Origin: an uncultured Eubacteriales bacterium
Lineage (GTDB): Bacteria > Bacillota > Clostridia > Peptostreptococcales > Anaerovoracaceae
NCBI GenBank assembly: GCA_900551415.1
Contig: URWB01000026.1
Coordinates: 1-22,799 of the forward strand
DNA: 22,799 nucleotides
Reading direction: 5' to 3'
The notes beneath the pieces were generated by a model that searched no databases, was not told the origin of the DNA, and worked only from the letters and a program-made list of their open reading frames with translations. Every line of letters starts with the position of its first letter. The stretch's first letter is position 1. This document shows positions 17,675 through 22,799 of the stretch, piece by piece. Made by a program: the position numbers and the translations under genes.

Positions 17675-17714
17675 AAAACATCTGTTTTCTATCTGTGAAA
17701 ATGGATGTTTTTTT
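17675..17714 (+). terminator. Rho-independent terminator after the HAD gene
   Basis: A 13-bp stem pairs 17677-17689 with 17697-17709, with two G-U pairs and a 7-nt loop. It runs into seven T residues (17708-17714). It lies just before the yraN promoter and closes the hydrolase/HAD operon. Confidence 0.85.
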
Positions 17715-17729
17715 GTTCCAAAATAGTAT

Positions 17730-17758
17730 TTGACAATAAATAGAATTTGTAGTAGTAT
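17730..17758 (+). promoter_or_regulatory. Promoter of the yraN-comM-dprA cluster
   Basis: A perfect TTGACA (17730-17735) lies 17 bp from TAGTAT (17753-17758). The predicted transcript starts near 17765, which argues against a yraN start at 17774 and for one at 17798. Confidence 0.7.
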
Positions 17759-17797
17759 TTAGTAAAATGAGAAATGGAACGAAAAGGATATAATGGA

Positions 17798-18220
17798 ATG
17801 ATTAAGGAAAATAAGAAGGAGAAGGAAAATGAAAACAGGGCGTGGAACGGCGCGGAGGATTTCGTGGATGCCGGGAAGAAGGCACAAAACTATCGCAAGG
17901 CTGTCGGATACGCGGGAGAGGAACTTGCGGCGCTGCTGCTCCTGCAGCGGGGTTACCGAATCCTGACGCGCAATTTCAGCTGTCAGGTGGGCGAAATCGA
18001 TATCATCGCCGAAAAAGACGATTTATTGTGTTTCGTGGAGGTTAAAACCAGACTTAGCGACACCTACGGCGCAGGCAGGCTGGCGGTCAACCGACCAAAA
18101 CAGCGGCATCTGCGCGCCGCCGCGCAGGCCTATCTGCAGGAATATACAGGAAGCTGCCGCGAAATTTCTTTTGATTTGATTGAAATTCGGGCAGAGCATT
18201 TGCGAGGGCTGGCGATTTAG
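17798..18220 (+). CDS. yraN: YraN/UPF0102-family putative endonuclease-fold protein
   Basis: The protein has the signature of the YraN family, a small restriction-endonuclease-like fold. The pattern VGEIDIIAEKD-x-CFVEVKTR places Glu66, Asp68, Glu81 and Lys83 in a PD-(D/E)xK-type arrangement. GYAGEELAALLLLQRGYRIL, the conserved N-terminal helix and strand, precedes it. Its biochemical role is not established; in Bacillota the gene commonly lies beside rnhB, comM, dprA and topA, and a link to DNA processing is inferred from that. The 140 residues include a Lys/Glu-rich N-terminal extension of about 30 residues beyond the family core. ATG 17798 has AAAGGA 9 nt upstream; the in-frame ATG at 17774 would leave almost no leader. 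comM follows 109 nt later. Confidence 0.88.
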   Translation: MIKENKKEKENENRAWNGAEDFVDAGKKAQNYRKAVGYAGEELAALLLLQRGYRILTRNFSCQVGEIDIIAEKDDLLCFVEVKTRLSDTYGAGRLAVNRPKQRHLRAAAQAYLQEYTGSCREISFDLIEIRAEHLRGLAI

Positions 18221-18329
18221 CCGTTTCCCGCAACATCATTGTCGTGATTTCGCCGATATCAAAACGCAGTACTTAACACATAAGCAAAAACAGACGGAAA
18301 GCTCTGAAAGAAAGAAGGGAAGAAGGAAT

Positions 18330-19874
18330 ATGTTAGCAATTACAAAAACGGCAGGTTTATCGGGGATCTGCGGGATGGAGGTGACAGTGGAGGCCTCAGC
18401 AGAACGCGGGCTTCCTGCCTATCATGTAATCGGACTTGGAGATACGGCAGTCAAGGAGTCCGCGGAACGCGTGCGCGGCGCGATCCTCAACAGCGGTTTT
18501 GCGTACCCGAAGGGCAGGATAACGGTCAATCTGTCTCCCGCGTGGGTGCGCAAAAGCGGGAGCCATTACGATCTGGCAATCGCCGCGGCTATTTTGGCGA
18601 CGCAAGGCTTGTTCAGTGAGGAAAAGCTGTCGGGAAAGGCGTTCCTTGGGGAGTTAAATCTGAACGGCGAGGTACAGGGGGTACGCGGCGTGCTGCCGAT
18701 GATGACCGGACTGCGCGGAAAAGCGACGGAGGTATATCTGGCGGAAAGCAACCGCAAGGAGGGCAGTCTGGCAGCCAAAGAGAGCGGCACTCGCGTGGTG
18801 GCAGTCAAGAATCTCCGGCAGATGGTCGCGATGCTGCGCGGAGAGGAGGAAAAGATCTTCTATGCGGTCGAAAGAGAAGCGGACTTTACGGAACAGGTAG
18901 AAAAAGAAGAATTCACTGTCCCGGACTTCGCGGATGTCAAGGGGCAGCAGGCAGCAAAAGAAGCCATTACGATCGCAGTCGCGGGCGGCCATGGTATTTT
19001 GCTGATCGGCTCGCCGGGGACGGGCAAAACCATGCTGGCAAGGAGGATTCCGACCATCCTGCCTGCCATGACGCAGACGGAGCAGCTGGAAACTTCAATG
19101 ATTTATTCCGTTGCGGGGAAATTGAGCGAAAGCATGCCGATCATGCGGCAACGGCCGTTTCGTGAACTGAACCGCACCACCACGCCGGCGGGGATTCTCG
19201 GCGGAGGGCTTGATCCGCAGCCGGGAGAAGTATCACTGGCACATAACGGAATCCTTTTTATCGATGAATTCCTGGAATTCGGGCGTCAGAGGACAGAGCT
19301 GCTGCGCCAGCCGATGGAGGAAGGTGAAATTCGTCTGATCCGACGCGGACAGCATTTTGTGTTTCCGGCAGCCTTCTCATTGGCTGCCGCCGCCAATCCC
19401 TGTCCCTGCGGCTACTTGGGCGATGAGAACCATCCTTGCACCTGTACGCGCGCGCAGATCGACAAATATCGCGCGCGCCTTTCGGGACCGCTCTGTGAGC
19501 GCATCGACATGTGTGTGGAGATTCGGCGCGTCAGCTATGATTCGCTGACAGCGCCGCTGACCGGATCCTCCGCGGAAATGCGGGAAAAGGTGCTGCGCGC
19601 GCGGGAAGCGCAAAGCGCGCGTCTGCGTGGAACGAACATCAAATGCAACGCAAAAATGCAGGCGCGGGAGCTGCAGGAATTTTGCAGACCGGACGCGGAA
19701 GGACAGGCATTTTTGAAGCTGGCTTACGAGCGATATCACCTGAGTCCGCGTCGTTACCATAAGATTTTAAAGCTGGCGCGGACAATTGCCGATGTACAGG
19801 GAGAGGAAGAGATCCGGCAGCAGCATTTAGCAGGCGCGCTGCAATATACCAGATTTTTTGAAGAAGAAGCCTAG
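18330..19874 (+). CDS. comM: YifB/ComM-family Mg-chelatase-like AAA+ ATPase
   Basis: ComM-type proteins are hexameric AAA+ helicases that aid branch migration during natural transformation; in non-competent bacteria the role is less clear. The 514-residue protein has the family's N-terminal Lon-protease-like (ChlI) domain, with LPAYHVIGLGDTAVKESAER and VNLSPAWVRKSGSHYDLAIA. Walker A is GSPGTGKT (227-234) and Walker B is ILFIDEF near 307. A cysteine cluster follows, NPCPCGYLG through HPCTCT (about 356-372). A C-terminal helical Mg_chelatase_C domain is present (LSPRRYHKILKLARTIAD). It looks complete. ATG 18330 has AAGGGA 9 nt upstream and gives the classic opening; the open frame extends back to 18180 over the end of yraN but lacks family similarity. 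dprA follows. Confidence 0.95.
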   Translation: MLAITKTAGLSGICGMEVTVEASAERGLPAYHVIGLGDTAVKESAERVRGAILNSGFAYPKGRITVNLSPAWVRKSGSHYDLAIAAAILATQGLFSEEKLSGKAFLGELNLNGEVQGVRGVLPMMTGLRGKATEVYLAESNRKEGSLAAKESGTRVVAVKNLRQMVAMLRGEEEKIFYAVEREADFTEQVEKEEFTVPDFADVKGQQAAKEAITIAVAGGHGILLIGSPGTGKTMLARRIPTILPAMTQTEQLETSMIYSVAGKLSESMPIMRQRPFRELNRTTTPAGILGGGLDPQPGEVSLAHNGILFIDEFLEFGRQRTELLRQPMEEGEIRLIRRGQHFVFPAAFSLAAAANPCPCGYLGDENHPCTCTRAQIDKYRARLSGPLCERIDMCVEIRRVSYDSLTAPLTGSSAEMREKVLRAREAQSARLRGTNIKCNAKMQARELQEFCRPDAEGQAFLKLAYERYHLSPRRYHKILKLARTIADVQGEEEIRQQHLAGALQYTRFFEEEA

Positions 19875-19904
19875 GCGAAAGCGTGGAGAAAGAGAGGAAA
19901 GAGC

Positions 19905-20807
19905 GTGGAAGAAATCAATATGCGGAACAAACGTAAAGAGAAAACAGGCATCGAAATACGAGTTTTGCGTCAGGAAGATCCCGATTATCCGCCGCTGCTG
20001 CGCGGCATACCGGAGCCACCGCTCTGCCTTTACGCTATCGGCGATCTCGGACTTTTGAAACAAAGAACGCTGGCGGTGGTCGGCTCCCGCAAGTGCAGTG
20101 AATACGGCAAGCGCGTTGCCATGCAGATCGGCAAAGCAGCCGCGCAGAACCGGGTCACGCTGGTCAGCGGCATGGCAAAGGGAATCGACAGCTTCGCGCA
20201 TTTGGGAGCGCTGCGCGCTGGCGGCAAGACCATCGCGGTGCTTGGCTGCGGGGTTGATATCTGCTATCCGCGCGAAAACGAGAAGCTCTACGCGGAAATC
20301 GCAGAGAAGGGACTGCTGCTTTCACAGTTTCCGCCGGGGATGGAGGCAAGACCTTACACCTTCCCGCAGCGAAACCGCGTTATCGCGGGTCTTGCAGAAG
20401 CTGTTACGGTCGTGGAAGCCGGCACGAACAGCGGCGCCTTGATCACCGCGGAGCACGCGGCCGCGCTCAGCCGGGAGATTTTCGCGGTGCCGGGGAACAT
20501 CACGAGCAGCTGCAGCCTGGGCTGCAATAAGCTTCTCATGGACGGCGCGTCACCGATTGCTGTGATCGATGATATTTTTTTGGGTATGGGACTGACACCC
20601 GCCGCCGACCCGCAGGAGACCGCGGCACTCGGCAGAGATGAGCAGCTTGTATATCGCCTGATCCAAAAGCAAGGGGAGACGAGTATTGATTTTCTCTGCC
20701 AGGAATTGCAAAAAGATTCCATTTATGTGACGGGGATTCTCAGCGTTTTGGAGATCAAAGGACTGGTCGCGTATCATTTCGGAAAAATTTTTATTGCAAA
20801 ATGTTAA
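19905..20807 (+). CDS. dprA: DNA-processing protein DprA (Smf)
   Basis: DprA binds incoming single-stranded DNA and loads RecA during transformation. The 300-residue protein contains the Rossmann-like core: VVGSRKCSEYG (58-68), VSGMAKGIDSFAH, VLGCGVDICYP, FPQRNRVIAGL and VVEAGTNSGALITAEHA. After a linker comes a C-terminal winged-helix domain (about 240-300). The N-terminal SAM-like domain of longer DprA proteins is absent or reduced, as in many Bacillota. The start is taken as GTG 19905 because AGAGGA (19894-19899) lies 5 nt upstream; ATG 19920 has a poorer site and would remove five residues. It lies 30 nt after comM in the same orientation and is probably co-transcribed. topA, a frequent next gene, is not there. 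Confidence 0.95.
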   Translation: MEEINMRNKRKEKTGIEIRVLRQEDPDYPPLLRGIPEPPLCLYAIGDLGLLKQRTLAVVGSRKCSEYGKRVAMQIGKAAAQNRVTLVSGMAKGIDSFAHLGALRAGGKTIAVLGCGVDICYPRENEKLYAEIAEKGLLLSQFPPGMEARPYTFPQRNRVIAGLAEAVTVVEAGTNSGALITAEHAAALSREIFAVPGNITSSCSLGCNKLLMDGASPIAVIDDIFLGMGLTPAADPQETAALGRDEQLVYRLIQKQGETSIDFLCQELQKDSIYVTGILSVLEIKGLVAYHFGKIFIAKC

Positions 20808-20825
20808 GTTTTATACTGCCTGCGG

Positions 20826-20854
20826 TTGACAAAAAGAAAAAACGGAGATATACT
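20826..20854 (+). promoter_or_regulatory. Promoter of marR-patB
   Basis: A perfect TTGACA (20826-20831), a 17-bp spacer and TATACT (20849-20854) sit 18 bp after the dprA stop. Transcription should begin near 20861, exactly where the first dyad starts. Confidence 0.8.
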
Positions 20855-20860
20855 CGGTAT

Positions 20861-20881
20861 ATAGTTAAGCGCATTAACTAT
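20861..20881 (+). promoter_or_regulatory. Operator-like dyad 1 (probable MarR site)
   Basis: ATAGTTAA (20861-20868) and TTAACTAT (20874-20881) form a perfect 8-bp inverted repeat around GCGCA. Its position at the predicted transcription start fits autorepression by the MarR protein encoded downstream. Binding by that protein is inferred. Confidence 0.55.
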
Positions 20882-20894
20882 TAAGATGCTTAAT
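20880..20894 (+). promoter_or_regulatory. Operator-like dyad 2 (probable MarR site)
   Basis: ATTAAG and CTTAAT are a perfect 6-bp inverted repeat around ATG, centred about 16 bp from the centre of dyad 1. The shared TTAA half-site motif suggests a second site for the same dimeric regulator. Confidence 0.45.
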
Positions 20895-20916
20895 TAAACG
20901 AAAAGAAGGTGAAAAC

Positions 20917-20940
20917 ATGGAGGTTCAGGATGCAGGATAA
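20917..20940 (+). CDS. Possible leader mini-ORF (7 codons) overlapping the marR start
   Basis: An ATG at 20917 with GAAGGTGA at 20905-20912 begins a seven-codon frame (MEVQDAG) that stops at TAA 20938-20940. The stop falls 8 nt inside marR in another frame. It could couple or tune marR translation. It is short enough to be chance. Confidence 0.25.
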   Translation: MEVQDAG

Positions 20941-21412
20941 AGGAAAAAAATATGAATTGTTCTGTACCGCATTGGACAGTCTTGACCGGGGCACCGCGCT
21001 GATCAACGCATATGACGCGCTTCTTCACGATTACGGCGGCGTGGTCCTGTTTCAGGCGGAATCACAGATGATCAAAGCCATCGGCAGCCATCCGGGCATT
21101 ACCGCGGCAGAATTGACTGACTTGTTTGAAAAGACTGCCAGCGCCTGCTCACAACTGATACGCAAACTGAAGGCCAAAGGGTGGGTTGTGCAGGAACGGA
21201 ACCCCGATAACAGTCGAGAGTATCATCTGTTTCTGACAGATGACGGCAAGACGATTTTCGAAAAGCACCGCGCGTTTGAGGAAAATTGCTATCAGAGAAC
21301 GTTTGAAATGCTGGCATCTGTTACGGAGGAGGAACTGCAGGCTTATATCCGCGTGCAGGCCTTGTTGAACAAGGCTTTTGCGATGGATGTGCAGGAGAGC
21401 CGGACCATATGA
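20930..21412 (+). CDS. MarR-family transcriptional regulator
   Basis: The 160-residue protein has the winged-helix layout of MarR regulators. A helical dimerisation N-terminus comes first. The HTH follows at about 57-84 (GITAAELTDLFEKTASACSQ, then LIRKLKAKGW), and the wing at about 85-104 (VVQERNPDNSREYHLFLTDDG). Two C-terminal helices complete the dimer interface. Such proteins are usually dimeric repressors released by a small ligand or oxidation; Cys12 and Cys73 are present but no redox role can be claimed. ATG 20930 is chosen because GGAGG (20919-20923) lies 6 nt upstream. An in-frame GTG at 20909 has no usable spacing. Two TTAA-type dyads at the predicted transcription start suggest autoregulation. 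The next gene, a C-S lyase 158 nt downstream, is the likely co-regulated target. The ligand is unknown. Confidence 0.88.
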   Translation: MQDKGKKYELFCTALDSLDRGTALINAYDALLHDYGGVVLFQAESQMIKAIGSHPGITAAELTDLFEKTASACSQLIRKLKAKGWVVQERNPDNSREYHLFLTDDGKTIFEKHRAFEENCYQRTFEMLASVTEEELQAYIRVQALLNKAFAMDVQESRTI

Positions 21413-21523
21413 TGTCCGCGGTCCTGTTCGCGCGCGTCGGACAGCTGCCTGCTTCACAAAAAATCGCACATTATATCAAATAAGATGAAAGACAAGCAAA
21501 GTAAAAGAGAAAGGAGAGGTATA

Positions 21524-21565
21524 TTGCCGCCGATCTGTAAAACGGACGGAACAATGTACCGGTAA
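21524..21565 (+). CDS. Possible leader mini-ORF (13 codons) just before patB
   Basis: AAGGAGAGG (21511-21519) is the best ribosome binding site between marR and patB. It serves a TTG at 21524 whose 13-codon frame (MPPICKTDGTMYR) stops 5 nt before the patB ATG. patB itself has no Shine-Dalgarno, so its translation may depend on ribosomes finishing this leader. The start codon is non-standard, so caution is due. Confidence 0.35.
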   Translation: MPPICKTDGTMYR

Positions 21566-21570
21566 AAACA

Positions 21571-22785
21571 ATGAATTACAATTTTGACGAAATCATCGAC
21601 AGAACCGGAACCAACTCAGAGAACGTGGAGGGGTGGAGACCCTATATTTTTCATTGCGGCCCGGAGAAAAAATTCCCGTATGCAGATGATGAATTTATCA
21701 GAATGTGGGTCGCGGATATGGAGTTCGCGGTCGCACCTGAGATCCGTCAGGCCATTATCGATCGGGTGGACCGCAAGATCCTCGGATATACCTGCGTTTT
21801 CGATGACGGATATTATCAGGCGTTAAACGGCTGGTGCATGAAAAAATATGATTGGAGTTTCAAAAAAGAAGAACTGACCTTTTCACCCGGCGTGATCCCG
21901 GCGCTGTATCAGTTGGTGGAGGATCTGGTGAAACCATACAATGGCAAGGTGCTGACCTTGACACCGGCGTATGGATTTTTCCTGCATGCGTGTGAATATA
22001 ACGATGTGGAGCTGGTGACCTCCCCGCTGCAGAAGCAGGGCGGCGCTTTCCGCGTGGACTGGGAGGATTTCGAGAAGAAAGCAGCGGACCCGACGGTGAG
22101 AATGGTGATGCTTTGCAATCCGCACAATCCGTCCGGCCGCGTCTGGTCAGAAGAAGAACTGCAAAAAATGGCGGAAATCATTGAGAAAAACGATCTGTGG
22201 GTCGTTTCGGACGAGATCCACTGCGACTTGATCCGCACCGGTATCAAGCACATTCCGCTTGGCAAGATCATGCCTGATTACAACAAACTGATCACCACCA
22301 TGTCCGCAAGCAAAACCTTTAATCTTGCCGGCATGTTGTTTTCTAATATCATCATTCGTTCAGAGGAAGAACGCGCGCGTTTCAATCAGAGGGATAAAAA
22401 TATCGGCGCTGCGAATCCGCTGTCCATCGCGGCGCATAAGGCTGCATATGAGCAGGGGGATCAGTGGCTGACGGAACTGAAACTGTACATCGACGATAAT
22501 ATGAAAGCGGTCAAGGAGTTCTTGACACAGCATCTTCCTGATGCGGAATTTGAAATTCCGGATGCCACCTATTTCGCATGGGTCGATCTGCAGAAGGTGC
22601 TGCCGGATGTTGAGGATCTGCCGATGTTCTTCGCAAACAACGCAGGTGTGCTGCTGGAGGGCGGCGATCAGCTGTTTGTAGGAAATGCCAAAGGCTATGT
22701 CCGGCTGAATCTGGCAATGCCGAGAGCGATGCTGATGACCGGGCTGGAACGCATCGCAGATGCAGTAAAAAAGCATCGCGCGTAG
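21571..22785 (+). CDS. patB: PatB/MalY-type PLP-dependent cystathionine beta-lyase (C-S lyase)
   Basis: The 404-residue protein is a fold-type I PLP enzyme of the MalY/PatB group, which cleave the C-S bond of cystathionine, cysteine or cysteine conjugates to give a thiol, pyruvate and ammonia. It opens with the group's FDEIIDRTGTNSENVEGWRP, where the first residues form the family N-terminus, followed by RMWVADMEFAVAPEI. NPHNPSGR begins at Asn183. Asp214 in VVSDEIHCDL should pair with the PLP ring nitrogen. Lys248 in SASKTFNLAG is the Schiff-base lysine. PRAMLMTGLERIADA closes the C-terminus. It is complete. The ATG lacks a ribosome site and lies 5 nt after a possible leader ORF; a stop at 21538 rules out a longer in-frame start. 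It lies downstream of marR without an obvious promoter of its own, so the regulator probably controls it. A plain aminotransferase role is less likely. Confidence 0.92.
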   Translation: MNYNFDEIIDRTGTNSENVEGWRPYIFHCGPEKKFPYADDEFIRMWVADMEFAVAPEIRQAIIDRVDRKILGYTCVFDDGYYQALNGWCMKKYDWSFKKEELTFSPGVIPALYQLVEDLVKPYNGKVLTLTPAYGFFLHACEYNDVELVTSPLQKQGGAFRVDWEDFEKKAADPTVRMVMLCNPHNPSGRVWSEEELQKMAEIIEKNDLWVVSDEIHCDLIRTGIKHIPLGKIMPDYNKLITTMSASKTFNLAGMLFSNIIIRSEEERARFNQRDKNIGAANPLSIAAHKAAYEQGDQWLTELKLYIDDNMKAVKEFLTQHLPDAEFEIPDATYFAWVDLQKVLPDVEDLPMFFANNAGVLLEGGDQLFVGNAKGYVRLNLAMPRAMLMTGLERIADAVKKHRA

Positions 22786-22799
22786 ACCGCCTGCGGCAG

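Noticed and set aside
18180..18329. N-terminal extension of comM back into yraN
   Set aside because: The frame is open but overlaps yraN. The extra 50 residues show no similarity to ComM, and a ribosome site plus the classic family start lie at 18330.
21413..21443. TGTCCG/CGGACA inverted repeat after marR as a terminator
   Set aside because: The stem is only 6 bp with a 19-nt loop and no T-run follows, so read-through into patB is more likely.
1..22799. CRISPR array, tRNA, rRNA, transposase or integrase
   Set aside because: None was found on either strand. The repeats in the adhesin are protein-domain repeats, not regularly spaced short DNA repeats.

Overview
The window reads as the chromosome of a Gram-positive Bacillota, most likely a member of the Clostridia. 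The reasons are strong AGGAGG-type ribosome binding sites, -35/-10 promoters spaced 17 bp apart, a type II pantothenate kinase, an Fe-S-type PurF with a short propeptide, a sortase-anchored surface protein ending in VPKTG, and a yraN-comM-dprA cluster. I cannot place it to genus. No rRNA, tRNA, CRISPR array or insertion sequence was seen.

Layout. (1) 1-7415, plus: the 3' part (about 2,470 codons) of a giant cell-wall-anchored adhesin. It has an N-terminal thioester domain, five to six SpaA/Cna-B-like isopeptide domains, long unassigned beta-rich stretches, a proline-rich wall spanner and a sorting signal. Its true start lies outside the window. (2) 7453-8443: coaW, with its own promoter and terminator. 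(3) 8497-10756: purC-purF, a two-gene purine operon with a strong extended -10 promoter. (4) 10784-11182, minus: a small two-CBS-domain protein, convergent with purF. (5) 11246-15823, minus: a trkA-trkH-trkH potassium uptake operon, followed by a hairpin-rich 3' region of about 200 nt and a bidirectional terminator. (6) 15962-17714, plus: a metallo-beta-lactamase-fold hydrolase and a Cof-type HAD phosphatase, ending at a clear terminator. (7) 17730-20807, plus: yraN, comM and dprA, the usual Firmicute grouping for DNA processing and uptake. (8) 20826-22785, plus: a MarR-family regulator with two operator-like dyads at its transcription start, then a PatB/MalY-type C-S lyase. Each of these two genes is preceded by a tiny leader ORF with a better Shine-Dalgarno than the gene itself.

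How the parts work together. Most of the window is housekeeping: coenzyme A synthesis, purine synthesis, potassium homeostasis and DNA processing. The accessory-looking part is the adhesin. By eye its composition differs from the rest: the hexamer GCGCGC is absent from its 7.4 kb but common after about 9 kb. It could therefore be cargo or the edge of an acquired island, but no mobility gene or attachment site is visible here. I found no clear previously undescribed multigene system. The best leads are the adhesin's unassigned central regions, the divergent second TrkH, and the leader-ORF/operator arrangement of the marR-patB unit.
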